A stretch of 64,000 bases of DNA from Micromonospora lupini str. Lupac 08 (GCF_000297395.2 NZ_HF570108.1:3739397-3803396), one strand, 5' to 3'; positions 15,725 to 24,780 are shown, counted from the first letter of the stretch. The notes: generated from the sequence alone by a model not told the origin. Translations and numbers: made by a program.

Positions 15725-15808
15725 ACGACCACCCAGCGTCACCGAACAGCCGCCGTCGACCCAGGCTAGTCCCCCGGTACGGGACGTCCCCGCCCAGGTC
15801 GCAGCGGC

Positions 15809-15840
15809 AGCCGGGGCAGGCCGTACCGCCCGCCCCGGCT
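15809..15840. terminator. Bidirectional hairpin terminator
   Basis: A nine-bp stem AGCCGGGGC/GCCCCGGCT with a 14-base loop lies between the convergent DUF5999 and gcvP genes. Confidence 0.6.
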
Positions 15841-15853
15841 CGCCCGAGGAGCG

Positions 15854-18676
15854 TCAGTCCTCGAATGCCTCGGGCGACGGGCACGAGCAGACCAGGTTCC
15901 GGTCGCCGTACGCGCCGTCGATGCGCCGCACCGGCGGCCAGTACTTACCGGCCCGGTCCACCCCGGCCGGGTATGCGCCCACCGACCGCGGGTACGGGTG
16001 CGGCCACTCGTCGCCGCTGACCATCGCCGCGGTGTGCGGCGCGTTGGTCAGGGGGTTGTCCCCCGCCGGCCACTGCCCCGCCGCGACCTGCTCGATCTCC
16101 GCCCGGATCGCGATCATCGCGTCGCAGAACCGGTCCAGCTCGGCCAGGTCCTCGCTCTCGGTCGGCTCCACCATCAGCGTCCCGGCGACGGGGAACGACA
16201 TCGTCGGCGCGTGGAAGCCGTAGTCGATCAGCCGCTTCGCCACGTCGTCGACGCTCACGCCTGTCGCCTTCGTCAACGGCCGCAGGTCGAGGATGCACTC
16301 GTGCGCCACCAGGCCCTTGTTGCCGGCGTACAGCACCGGGTAGTGCCCGCGCAGCCGCGCCGCCACGTAGTTCGCGGCGAGGACCGCCACGCCGGTGGCC
16401 CGGGTCAGGCCCTCGGCGCCCATCATCCGCAGGTACGCCCACGGGATCGGCAGGATGCCCGCCGACCCGTACTTCGCCGCCGAGATCGCCGGCGTCGCGT
16501 CGGCGTGCGCGCCCAGCGGGTCGCCGGGCAGGAACGGCGCGAGGTGCGCGCGTACCGCCACCGGGCCGACGCCGGGGCCGCCGCCGCCGTGCGGGATGCA
16601 GAACGTCTTGTGCAGGTTCAGGTGCGACACATCCGCGCCGAACCTGCCCGGCTTGGCGAACCCGACGAGGGCGTTGAGGTTCGCGCCGTCGACGTACACC
16701 TGCCCGCCGGCGTCGTGGACCTTCGCGCACAGCGACGCGATGCCCGTCTCGTACACGCCGTGCGTCGACGGGTACGTCACCATGATCGCGGCGAGGGCGT
16801 CGCGGTGCTTGTCGATCTTCGCGTCCAGGTCGACGAGGTCGACGTTGCCGTTGTCGTCGCAGGCCACCACGACGACGCGCATGCCGGCCATCACGGCCGA
16901 CGCGGCGTTGGTGCCGTGCGCCGACGACGGGATCAGGCACACGTCGCGGTGCGTCTCACCCCGCGAGGCGTGGTACGAGCGAATCGCCAGCAGACCGGCC
17001 AGCTCACCTTGCGACCCGGCGTTGGGCTGCACGCTCACCGCGTCGTAGCCGGTCACCTCGGCCAGCCACGACTCCAGCTGACCGATCATCTCCCGGTACC
17101 CGGCGGTCTGCGCGTCCGGCGCGAACGGGTGGACGTTCGCGAACTCCGCCCAGCTGACCGGCTCCATCTCGGTGGTCGCGTTCAGCTTCATCGTGCACGA
17201 CCCCAGCGGGATCATGCCCCGGTCCAGGGCGTAGTCGAAGTCCGACAGCCGCCGCAGGTAGCGCAGCATCGCCGTCTCCGAGTGGTGGCTGCGGAACACC
17301 GGGTGGGTGAGGAAGTCACTGGTGCGGGCCAGGTCGACAGGCAGGGCCGCGTCCACGGCCCCGTCGAACGCGGGCACCCCGAACGCCGCCCACACCTGCG
17401 CCAGGTGCGCGAGCGTGGTGGTCTCGTCGCAGGACACGCCCACCCGGTCGGCGTCGACCAGCCGCAGGTTCACGCCCCGCTCGGCGGCGGCCGCGACGAC
17501 CTGCGCCGCCGCGCCCGGCACGCGCGCGGTGACGGTGTCGAAGAACGCGACGTCCGCGACGTCGACGCCGCCGGCGCGCAGCCCGGCCGCGAGCCGCGCC
17601 GCCATGGCGTGGGTACGCGTCGCGATCTCCCGCAGTCCGTCCGGGCCGTGGTAGACGGCGTACATGCCGGCCATCACGGCGAGGAGCACCTGCGCGGTGC
17701 AGATGTTGCTTGTCGCCTTCTCCCGGCGGATGTGCTGCTCGCGGGTCTGCAACGCCAGCCGGTACGCCGGGTTGCCGTCGGCGTCGCGGGACACCCCGAC
17801 GAGGCGGCCGGGCAGCATCCGCTCCAGGCCGGAACGCACCGCCAGGTAGCCGGCGTGCGGTCCACCGAAGCCCATGGGTACGCCGAAGCGTTGGGTGGTG
17901 CCGGCGGCGATGTCCGCGCCGATCTCCCCCGGTGCGCGCAGCAGCGTCAACGCCAGCAGATCCGCGGCGACGGTGACCAGCGCCCCGACGGCGTGCGCCG
18001 ACTCGACGAGACCCGCGTGGTCACGGACCGCCCCGGACGCCCCCGGGTACTGCAGGTGCAGACCGAAGAACTCCCCCGGCAGCTCGTCGCGCTCGACGTC
18101 GACGACCCGCACCTCGATGCCGAGCGGCTCGGCCCGGCTGGTGATCACCGCGATGGTCTGCGGCAGGGCGTCGGCGTCGACGACGTACACCCGGCTCTTG
18201 CTCTTGGACGCGCGCCGCGCGAGGGTCATGGCCTCCGCGGCGGCGGTGCCCTCGTCGAGCATCGAGGCGTTCGCGGTGGCCAGGCCGGTCAGGTCGGTGA
18301 CCATCGTCTGGAAGTTCAGCAGCGCCTCCAGGCGGCCCTGGCTGATCTCCGGCTGGTACGGGGTGTATGCCGTGTACCAGGCCGGGTCCTCCAGCACGTT
18401 ACGGCGGATCACCGCCGGGGTGTGCGTGCCGTGGTAGCCCAGACCGATCATCGACACGGCGACGGTGTTGCGCGCCGCGAGGGCCCGCAGCTCGGCGATC
18501 GCCTCGGCCTCGGTGGCCGCCTCCGGCAGGTCGAGGGTGCCGTGCCAGCGGATCACCTCGGGGATCGCGGCGTCCATCAGCTCGTCGATCGAGTCGTGCC
18601 CGACGGCCTCCAGCATGCGGCGCTCGTCGTCCGCTCCGGGACCGATGTGACGGGTGGCGAACTGCTCTACGGACAT
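15854..18676 (-). CDS. gcvP: Glycine dehydrogenase (decarboxylating), P-protein
   Basis: This 940-residue PLP enzyme decarboxylates glycine and passes aminomethyl to the lipoyl arm of GcvH. The N-terminus FATRHIGPGADDERRML is diagnostic. The PLP lysine lies in NLHKTFCIPHGGGGPG in the second half, and both homologous halves of the fused P-protein are complete. The ATG at 18676 follows from homology; the frame extends upstream. A glycine riboswitch occupies the leader. gcvH is 11 kb away and gcvT is not in the window, so the cleavage system is dispersed. Confidence 0.97.
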   Translation of the reverse strand: MSVEQFATRHIGPGADDERRMLEAVGHDSIDELMDAAIPEVIRWHGTLDLPEAATEAEAIAELRALAARNTVAVSMIGLGYHGTHTPAVIRRNVLEDPAWYTAYTPYQPEISQGRLEALLNFQTMVTDLTGLATANASMLDEGTAAAEAMTLARRASKSKSRVYVVDADALPQTIAVITSRAEPLGIEVRVVDVERDELPGEFFGLHLQYPGASGAVRDHAGLVESAHAVGALVTVAADLLALTLLRAPGEIGADIAAGTTQRFGVPMGFGGPHAGYLAVRSGLERMLPGRLVGVSRDADGNPAYRLALQTREQHIRREKATSNICTAQVLLAVMAGMYAVYHGPDGLREIATRTHAMAARLAAGLRAGGVDVADVAFFDTVTARVPGAAAQVVAAAAERGVNLRLVDADRVGVSCDETTTLAHLAQVWAAFGVPAFDGAVDAALPVDLARTSDFLTHPVFRSHHSETAMLRYLRRLSDFDYALDRGMIPLGSCTMKLNATTEMEPVSWAEFANVHPFAPDAQTAGYREMIGQLESWLAEVTGYDAVSVQPNAGSQGELAGLLAIRSYHASRGETHRDVCLIPSSAHGTNAASAVMAGMRVVVVACDDNGNVDLVDLDAKIDKHRDALAAIMVTYPSTHGVYETGIASLCAKVHDAGGQVYVDGANLNALVGFAKPGRFGADVSHLNLHKTFCIPHGGGGPGVGPVAVRAHLAPFLPGDPLGAHADATPAISAAKYGSAGILPIPWAYLRMMGAEGLTRATGVAVLAANYVAARLRGHYPVLYAGNKGLVAHECILDLRPLTKATGVSVDDVAKRLIDYGFHAPTMSFPVAGTLMVEPTESEDLAELDRFCDAMIAIRAEIEQVAAGQWPAGDNPLTNAPHTAAMVSGDEWPHPYPRSVGAYPAGVDRAGKYWPPVRRIDGAYGDRNLVCSCPSPEAFED

Positions 18677-18751
18677 CAGGGGCGCTCCCGGGCGAGGTCG
18701 ACGGATCGGCCTCCCCCTCTGTCGCGCCCGCACAGCGCTCCACAGTGCCTG

Positions 18752-18842
18752 CCCACGAGGTCCTTTTGCCTGAGAGGTTCCGGGGAGGATTTGCCCCTTC
18801 GGCGCCGCCCCTGCTGCTGTCGGGCGGTCTCTCCCACGTGGG
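18752..18842 (-). ncRNA. Glycine riboswitch, single aptamer
   Basis: In the leader of gcvP, read on the minus strand, the conserved core GGGAGAGACC, GGCGCCGAAGGGGCAA and CCTCTCAGGCAAAAGGACC appears in the correct order. It is closed by a CCCACG/CGTGGG P1 stem. Only one aptamer is seen rather than the tandem form. It ends about 76 bases before the gcvP start and should switch on the glycine cleavage gene when glycine is abundant. Confidence 0.9.
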
Positions 18843-18906
18843 TGGTACCGGCATGGTCAACGCTACCAGCGCCGGTGTTTCCGGCAGATGTCCTACCCCT
18901 GTGACG

Positions 18907-19767
18907 TCACACGCCGGCCGGCGCGGCCAGCGGCGCGGCCCCGCCGGCGACCCGCTCGGCAAGCGCCGGCAGCACCGTCCCCAGCGGCGCGTCGACGCAC
19001 ACCGTGGCGTACCCGTCACCGCGGGTCGGCCCCTGGTTGACGATCGCCACCGCAATGCCCCGTTTCGCCGCCCGGATCACGAACCGGCGCCCCGACATGA
19101 CAGTCAACGACGACCCGAGCACCACCACCGCGCGCGCCTGCTCCACAAGCGCGAAACACCGCGCCACCCGCTGCGGCGGCACGGTCTCGCCGAAGAACAC
19201 CACGTCCGGTTTCAGCATCCCCGTCCCGCAGATCCCGCAGTCCACCGGCCGGAACCCGGCCACCTGCTCGTCGGGGAGATCCACATCACCGTCCGGGTTG
19301 ACGGCGGCGACGCGGGCCACGAAGTCCGGGTTGGCCTCACGCAGCCGCCGGTCGACCTCCTCCCGGGAGGTCAGGTTGCCGCAGTCCAGGCAGACCACCT
19401 CGTCGAGGCGGCCGTGCAACTCGACCACCCGGTCGCTGCCGGCGGCGCCGTGCAGCCCGTCGACGTTCTGCGTGATCACCGCGTCGACCAGACCGGCGCG
19501 TTGCAGCCGCGCCACCGCGCGGTGCCCGTCGTTCGGCGCCGCCCGCGCGATCAGCCGCCACCCCAGGTGGCTGCGCGCCCAGTACCGCCGCCGCGCCAGG
19601 GGATCCCGGGTGAACGCCTGGAAGGTCATCGGGGTGTGCCGGCGCGCCACCCCGCTGGGCCCCCGATAGTCCGGGATACCCGATTCGGTGGACAGGCCCG
19701 CACCGCTGAGCACCACCACCTGACCACCGGCCACCAGCGAGGTCAACGCGTCCAGACTGTTCGTCAC
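18907..19767 (-). CDS. NAD-dependent protein deacylase of the Sir2 family
   Basis: This 286-residue sirtuin has NAD-binding GAGLSTESGIPDYRG (about residues 21-35), TQNVDGLH, catalytic His in ELHGRL, the four-cysteine zinc site CLDCG and CGICG, and GSSLTV of the Rossmann core. It would remove acyl groups from lysines, for example on acyl-CoA synthetases, releasing nicotinamide and O-acyl-ADP-ribose. There is no signal peptide. It is transcribed in the same direction as the downstream gcvP, 230 bases away with the riboswitch between, so it is probably a separate unit. Confidence 0.94.
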   Translation of the reverse strand: MTNSLDALTSLVAGGQVVVLSGAGLSTESGIPDYRGPSGVARRHTPMTFQAFTRDPLARRRYWARSHLGWRLIARAAPNDGHRAVARLQRAGLVDAVITQNVDGLHGAAGSDRVVELHGRLDEVVCLDCGNLTSREEVDRRLREANPDFVARVAAVNPDGDVDLPDEQVAGFRPVDCGICGTGMLKPDVVFFGETVPPQRVARCFALVEQARAVVVLGSSLTVMSGRRFVIRAAKRGIAVAIVNQGPTRGDGYATVCVDAPLGTVLPALAERVAGGAAPLAAPAGV

Positions 19768-19816
19768 CCCTCCATGCTGCCTCAGCGCACCCGCCGACGC
19801 CGAACACCCGCCGCGT

Positions 19817-20884
19817 CTACACCGCGACGACGTCCGCGACGACGCACGCGATGTTGTCCGGCGCCCCCGCGGCCCGCGCCGCGGCGATCAGGTCCCGCAC
19901 CGCGCGCTGCGGATCGGCCGCCGCGCGCAGCGTCGCGAACAGGGCCGCCCGGTCGACGACGGCCCACAGCCCGTCGGAGCACAGCAGGTACCGGTCACCG
20001 GGCAGCGCCGTGCGCAGCGCCAGGTCGGCCTCGACCTGCTCACCGCCGCCGAGCGCCCGCACCAGCAGCGCCCGCTGCGGATGCGCGCCCGCCTCGTCGC
20101 GGTCGAGCCGACCCTGATCCACCTGGGCCTGCACCCACGTGTGGTCCTGCGTCAGCAGGGACAACTCACCGTCGCGCAACAGGTACGCCCGGGTGTCACC
20201 GACGTGCACCACCGCCAGGTGGGTGCCGCTGCGCAGCAGCGCGGTGAGCGTCGTCGCCGGCTGGTGCTCGTCGGTCGCCAGCCGCCGCACCACCCGGTCG
20301 GCGTCGGTGACCGCCCCCGCCAGCGTCGTCAGCAGGTCGACGGGCGGCCCGTCGGCGAGATCCACCGCGGTCAGGGCGTCGACGGCGGCGGCGCTGGCGG
20401 CCGCGCCGCCGGGCCCTCGCACCCCGTCGGCGACGGCCAGCAACCGGTCACTGGCGTACGCGACGTCCTCGTTGCTGTCCCGCACGATCCCGCTGTCACA
20501 CCCGGTGGCGTAGCGGACGGCGACGGCACGGTTCGTTCTCGACGACATGGTGGTGCTCCCTTCGGACAGGTGATCCACGAGGAGGCCGGCGAGCCGGGCG
20601 CGAGCCGCGGTGTCGACCGACACCTGCCGCCAGTACGCGGTGACCGCCTCCGCCGCCGCCGCGGGCTCCAGGTCGCACACGCCGCGGATCTGTGCCAGCG
20701 GCATGCCGATGCGACGTAACTGGGCCACCAGCCGGGCCAGCGGCACCTGCCGCGGGTCGTAGAGCCGGTAGCCCGACTCGGGATCCACCGCGGCCGGCGT
20801 CAGCACCCCCACCCGCGCGTACAGGCGCAACGCCTTCGGCGTCAGCCCCGCCGCCCGGGCGAACGCCCCGATGGTCAGCAACCC
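19817..20884 (-). CDS. MerR-type DNA-binding domain fused to PP2C phosphatase
   Basis: The 355-residue protein has two domains. Residues ~1-105 are a MerR helix-turn-helix (LLTIGAFARAAGLTPKALRLY, then SGYRLYDPRQVPLARLVAQL). Residues ~120-355 are a PP2C Ser/Thr phosphatase with metal-site motifs DSNEDVAYA, AVADGVRG, VVHVGDTRAY, LLCSDGLW and APDNIACVV. The GTG at 20884 is supported by GAGGAGG. A repressor/activator whose DNA binding is tied to a phosphatase suggests coupling to Ser/Thr kinase signalling. The target genes are unknown. Confidence 0.9.
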   Translation of the reverse strand, partial: GLLTIGAFARAAGLTPKALRLYARVGVLTPAAVDPESGYRLYDPRQVPLARLVAQLRRIGMPLAQIRGVCDLEPAAAAEAVTAYWRQVSVDTAARARLAGLLVDHLSEGSTTMSSRTNRAVAVRYATGCDSGIVRDSNEDVAYASDRLLAVADGVRGPGGAAASAAAVDALTAVDLADGPPVDLLTTLAGAVTDADRVVRRLATDEHQPATTLTALLRSGTHLAVVHVGDTRAYLLRDGELSLLTQDHTWVQAQVDQGRLDRDEAGAHPQRALLVRALGGGEQVEADLALRTALPGDRYLLCSDGLWAVVDRAALFATLRAAADPQRAVRDLIAAARAAGAPDNIACVVADVVAV

Positions 20885-20991
20885 CACGTCGGCATCCTCC
20901 TCGCGCCGGTCACGGCGACCGGCACCCGTCACCCTGGGGGTTGCCCACAGGTCAAGGTCAAGCCCACCGCCCGCGCCGGTAGGTTGGACAC

Positions 20992-21647
20992 ATGCGCGTC
21001 GTCATCGCCGGAGGCCACGGCAAGATCGCCCTGCTGCTGGAGCGTCACCTCGCCGACCGCGGCGACACCGCCGTCGGCCTCATCCGCAACCCCGACCAGG
21101 CCGACGACCTGCGCGCCGCCGGCGCCACCCCGATCGTCTGCGACCTGGAGCACGCCGACGTCGACGAGGTCGCCGCGCACCTGCGCGACGCCGACGCGGT
21201 GGTGTTCGCCGCCGGCGCCGGCCCGGCAGCGGCGCCGCGCGCAAGGACACCGTCGACCGGGCCGCCGCCGCGCTGCTCGCCGACGCCGCCACCCGCGCCG
21301 GCGTCCGCCGCTACCTGCTGGTCTCCTCCATGGGCGTGGACAGGCCACCGGCCGCCGGCACCGACGACGTGTGGGCCGCCTACCTGCGCGCCAAACGCGC
21401 CGCCGAGGACGACCTGGGCGCCCGCGACCTGACCTGGACGGTGCTACGACCCGGGCGGCTCACCGACGACGAACCCACCGGGCAGGTCACCCTCACCCGA
21501 CACGCCGGCCGGGGCGCCATCAGCCGCGCCGACGTCGCAGTGGTCCTCGGCGCGCTCCTCGACGAACCCCGCACCGCCGGCGCGACCCTCGAACTCGTGA
21601 GCGGACCGACACCGATCGCCGACGCGATCCGCGCCGCCGCCCTCTGA
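20992..21647 (+). pseudogene. Frameshifted NAD(P)-binding oxidoreductase (atypical SDR)
   Basis: The first frame encodes RVVIAGGHGKIALLLERHLA through DADAVVFAAGAGP. The continuation GSGAARKDTVDRAAAALLAD, YLLVSSMGVDRPP and TWTVLRPGRLTDDEPTGQVT lies one frame over. Inserting one G at about 21225 in the CCCGG run restores a normal ~219-residue NAD(P)-binding reductase of the flavin-reductase-like atypical SDR group. It is therefore either a recent pseudogene or a one-base assembly error; the downstream half shows no further decay. ATG at 20992. Confidence 0.82.
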
Positions 21648-21722
21648 GCCGTACCCCGCCGGCCTGCTGCCTCCCTCCCGCCCGGCGCTGGCGGTCGCTC
21701 TGTCCCCTGTGCCGCCCTGGCG

Positions 21723-21783
21723 TTGACACCGCGAACCCCCACTGTCAGACTTTTATGACACGGGATGTCAGAGAAATCTGACA
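21723..21783 (+). promoter_or_regulatory. Twin operator palindromes and -35 before the ArsR-type gene
   Basis: Two 18-bp dyads sit in tandem. Operator 1 (21743-21760) has arms TGTCAGA/TATGACA with one mismatch. Operator 2 (21766-21783) has perfect arms TGTCAGA/TCTGACA around GAAA. The repeat period is 23 bases, about two helical turns. TTGACA at 21723-21728 may be the -35. The gene's GGAGGAGGG site follows directly, which fits autoregulation by the adjacent winged-helix protein. Confidence 0.7.
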
Positions 21784-21807
21784 CGGCTCGGAGGAGGGAA
21801 TTTCCGG

Positions 21808-22143
21808 ATGAGTGGCACCCCGCCGACCGGCGACGAGTTGGTGCCGCTGCTGGCCGCGCTGGCCAACCCGCACCGGCTGCGGATCCTTGCTGCCCTGGTC
21901 CAAAGACGCACCTACGTCAGCGAACTGGCACGACGCCTGCACATGAACCGGCCGCTGCTCTACATGCACCTGCAGAAGTTGGAGGCGGCCGGTCTGGTGA
22001 CTGGCGAACTGGTGACCGCACCCGACGGCAGCTCGGTGAAGTACGTCCAGGCCGTGCCGTTCACCCTGGCCCTGGACCTGGACGTGATCGCGCTCGCCGC
22101 GCAGACCCTGACCGGCCCGGTGCCGGCCGTAGAACGGGAGTGA
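21808..22143 (+). CDS. ArsR/SmtB-type winged-helix regulator
   Basis: This 111-residue winged helix-turn-helix protein has ALANPHRLRILAAL, then the recognition helix region VSELARRLHMNRPLLYMHLQ and a beta-wing ending SSVKYVQAVPF. It has no Cys metal ligands, so metal sensing is unlikely. The ATG is at 21808 behind a strong GGAGGAGGG. It is three bases from the next gene and about 300 bases upstream of a membrane-anchored hydrolase, which it probably controls through the twin dyads. Confidence 0.88.
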   Translation: MSGTPPTGDELVPLLAALANPHRLRILAALVQRRTYVSELARRLHMNRPLLYMHLQKLEAAGLVTGELVTAPDGSSVKYVQAVPFTLALDLDVIALAAQTLTGPVPAVERE

Positions 22144-22146
22144 GCA

Positions 22147-22422
22147 ATGACCCCTCAGATGGCGTCGGACATGGCGCAGACCTCCACCATCGCCTCGACG
22201 GTGGTCGTGGTGACGGTGATCGCCATCGCCGCCTTCGTCGCGATCGGCCTCTACCGCGCGCGGCATGGTGCGGCCCGTGAGACGAGCTATCGGGTGCTCG
22301 CCGAGCGCAGCGCCGACAGCGCCCACGCCGTGGCGGACGAACTCAAGGGCGTGCGCGACGAACTCGGCGACGTCCGGCAGCGGTTGGCCGCGCTGGAGAA
22401 GCTCCTGAGTCAGATCGGTTGA
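22147..22422 (+). CDS. Small membrane protein with coiled coil
   Basis: This 91-residue protein has one N-terminal membrane helix (IASTVVVVTVIAIAAFVAIGLY) followed by an amphipathic, heptad-like tail (DELKGVRDELGDVRQRLAALEKLLSQ). The start is ATG three bases after the ArsR-type gene, so it is co-transcribed. I recognise no family with a known function. It resembles small phage-shock-like or lipid-associated membrane scaffolds only in outline. Confidence 0.8.
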   Translation: MTPQMASDMAQTSTIASTVVVVTVIAIAAFVAIGLYRARHGAARETSYRVLAERSADSAHAVADELKGVRDELGDVRQRLAALEKLLSQIG

Positions 22423-22449
22423 CGTGCCGAGTCGACGAGGACGTGCGAC

Positions 22450-24036
22450 ATGACCACCACCTGGGCTCGACTGCGGACACGCACCCGGCGCCTCACCGGT
22501 GCCGCCGCCCTTCTGGCGGTGGCCACGGCGGCCACTCCAATCGCAGCCCCACCCCCGGCCCCCCACGTCGCCACCGCCGACGAGTTGACCGCCGGCGAGA
22601 ACTACCTGCGCGCCTACATGGATGAGATCAAAGCGCCCGGCCTGGCGTACGCGGTCGTCGGCGGCGACGACGTGCTCATCCGGGGCGCATGGGGTCTCGA
22701 CGGCGACGGCCGGCCGATCACGACACGGACGCCGTTCCTGCTCGGGTCGACGAGCAAGTCGTTCACCGCGCTGGCGGTGGCGCAACTGGCCGAGGCCGGC
22801 CGCGTCGACCTCGACACCCCGGCGTCCACCTACCTCCCGTGGCTGCGCCTCGGTGACGCGCAGACCGCCCGGACGGTCACCATCCGCCACCTGCTCACCC
22901 ACACCAGCGGACTCCCGCAGGTGTGGAGCACCACCCTGACCGACCGGTACGACAACCGCCCCGGCGGCCTGGCCCAGTCCGTACGTGACCTCGCCACCCT
23001 GCGGCCCACCACCGCTGTCGGGCGGACCTATCAGTACAGCGACGCCAACTACATGATCCTCGGCGCGCTCGTCGAGAACGTCAGCGGCGACACCTTCGGC
23101 GCATACCTGCGCCGACACGTGCTCGACCCCCTGCGGATGACGCACTCCGCGGCCTCCGCCGACGAGGCCAACGCCCTCGGAATTCCGGCCGGGCACCGCT
23201 ACTACCTCGGTCGGCCACAACGTTTCGCTGCGCCATTCGACACCGCCGGAGTGCCTTACGGCTTCCTCGCCGCCAGCCTCGACGACCTGTCCCACTACGC
23301 CATCGCACAGCTGGGCGGCGGCCGCTACGGCGACACCCGGATCCTCGGCCCTGACCGCACCCGACAGATGCACACCGGAACCGTGGCCACCGGTCACGGC
23401 ACCTACGGGTTCGGCTGGCAGAACAGCACGCTCGACGGCATCGGCACCCGCATGGTCTGGCACGCCGGCGCGACCCCCGACTACTTCACCCACATCGTGC
23501 TGACCCCCGACGCGAACCTCGCCGTGATCATCATGACCAACGTCTACGGTCTGCCGATGGACGCACAACTCAGCGCCGGGGCGTTCAACCTCACCCGCAT
23601 CCTGCACGGCGGCGCACCCGCGTCCGTCAGCGCCGACCCCATCCACTCCTGGGTCCTGGCCGGGCTGGCCGCCGTCACCGCGCTGCTGCTCACCGCCCTG
23701 GCCTACTCCTGGATCCGCCTGGCCCGCGGCCGGCGCCAGAGCACCATCCGGCGCGCCCCACCACTCGCCGCCACTGCCGCCGAGGTGGCGGCGTGCGCCG
23801 CCGTGGCGGCCGGCGCCGCCTGGCTGGTGCCGTCCTTCTGGGAGGGCGCCGGACTCGTCAAACTCCAGTTGTGGGCACCAGACATCGGACACGGCATCAC
23901 AGTCGTCATCACCCTGGCCGCCATTCTCGCGCTGACCCGACTGGGCATGGGTGTGTACGCCGTGCTCCCCCACGGATCGTCCTCGCCGACACGAACGACC
24001 GAGACTCCCGTGCACCCCGAGCAACGAGGCAACTGA
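22450..24036 (+). CDS. Serine hydrolase of the class C beta-lactamase family with membrane tail
   Basis: This 528-residue exported protein has an N-terminal signal-like segment (residues ~15-40). The penicillin-binding fold has STSK (nucleophile Ser and Lys), the YSD motif in QYSDANYMI and the HAG triad in VWHAGATPDY. About three C-terminal membrane helices follow, absent in simple esterases. Family members cleave D-amino-acid peptides, esters or beta-lactams outside the membrane; specificity is unclear. It is third in an operon with an ArsR-type regulator and a membrane peptide. Confidence 0.88.
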   Translation: MTTTWARLRTRTRRLTGAAALLAVATAATPIAAPPPAPHVATADELTAGENYLRAYMDEIKAPGLAYAVVGGDDVLIRGAWGLDGDGRPITTRTPFLLGSTSKSFTALAVAQLAEAGRVDLDTPASTYLPWLRLGDAQTARTVTIRHLLTHTSGLPQVWSTTLTDRYDNRPGGLAQSVRDLATLRPTTAVGRTYQYSDANYMILGALVENVSGDTFGAYLRRHVLDPLRMTHSAASADEANALGIPAGHRYYLGRPQRFAAPFDTAGVPYGFLAASLDDLSHYAIAQLGGGRYGDTRILGPDRTRQMHTGTVATGHGTYGFGWQNSTLDGIGTRMVWHAGATPDYFTHIVLTPDANLAVIIMTNVYGLPMDAQLSAGAFNLTRILHGGAPASVSADPIHSWVLAGLAAVTALLLTALAYSWIRLARGRRQSTIRRAPPLAATAAEVAACAAVAAGAAWLVPSFWEGAGLVKLQLWAPDIGHGITVVITLAAILALTRLGMGVYAVLPHGSSSPTRTTETPVHPEQRGN

Positions 24037-24041
24037 AACGC

Positions 24042-24082
24042 CACCCGGGCGGGGCTCGCCCTACGCGGACCCCACCCGGGTG
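24042..24082. terminator. Bidirectional hairpin terminator
   Basis: The 13-bp arms CACCCGGGCGGGG and CCCCACCCGGGTG pair with one G-U, with a 15-base loop, between convergent genes. Confidence 0.7.
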
Positions 24083-24084
24083 CG

Positions 24085-24780
24085 TCACCGCTGGTGATGA
24101 CGCGGCAACGCCGCCTGCCCCGCCGCGCCACCCACGAAGGGCGCCCCCGGCGTCTCCTTCGCGATCCGGTCCATCGTGCGGGCCAACTGCTCACTGCCGT
24201 CGTCGAGATGCCGCGCCGCCGCCTGCATGTGCGACACCATCATCTCCCCGAAGATCCGCAACGCCTCCCGGGTCGCCACCGTGTCGTCGAAGCTCGACCC
24301 GGCCGAACTGCGGTACTCCGCCACCGCCCGCTCAGCCTCCTGCTTCGCCTCCTCCGCCGCGGCCCGCATGTAACTCTCGTACTGCACCCGCGCGTACTCG
24401 GCGACCCGCCGCGCGTAGTCGTGCGCCTGCGCGATGATCTGCTCGGCCTCCCGCTGCGCCGCCGACAGCAGATTCACCTCCTTCGCCGCCGGCACCTTCG
24501 CCGCCGCCGGAGTGCTCGGGATCACCCCGTGCCGGTGCAACTCCACCCGATCGGTGAGCCGCTCGTTCTCCGCCCGCAGGTTCGCGATCTGCGTCGCCAA
24601 CAGATCCAACTCGTCGGCCACCTGCACCCGGAACCGGTCCACGTCCGCGTTGTCGTAGCCACGCCGCGCGAACGGCGCCGTCCCGAACTCCCACCGCCGA
24701 ACCCGGTCGGAGGTCATCCGCACCTGCACACCGCCGGACACCTGCATACCGTCGTACCGGCTGATCGGGGTCGCGCTCAC
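24085..24780 (-). CDS. DivIVA-domain coiled-coil protein
   Basis: This 231-residue protein has the DivIVA-type motif FARRGYDNADVDRFRVQVA (about residues 38-56). It is followed by a long coiled coil (LRAENERLTDRVELH, then AAQREAEQIIAQAHDYARRVAEYA). Such proteins recruit cell-wall growth or division factors to curved membrane. It differs from the main polar-growth DivIVA/Wag31 by lacking the MPLTPADV-type N-terminus. Its ATG overlaps the end of the flavohemoglobin-like gene by four bases. Confidence 0.85.
   Translation of the reverse strand: MSATPISRYDGMQVSGGVQVRMTSDRVRRWEFGTAPFARRGYDNADVDRFRVQVADELDLLATQIANLRAENERLTDRVELHRHGVIPSTPAAAKVPAAKEVNLLSAAQREAEQIIAQAHDYARRVAEYARVQYESYMRAAAEEAKQEAERAVAEYRSSAGSSFDDTVATREALRIFGEMMVSHMQAAARHLDDGSEQLARTMDRIAKETPGAPFVGGAAGQAALPRHHQR

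Noticed and set aside
15998..18904. 968-residue plus-strand open frame
   Set aside because: Complement of gcvP and its riboswitch; no start signal and only low-complexity Arg/Val/Gln text.
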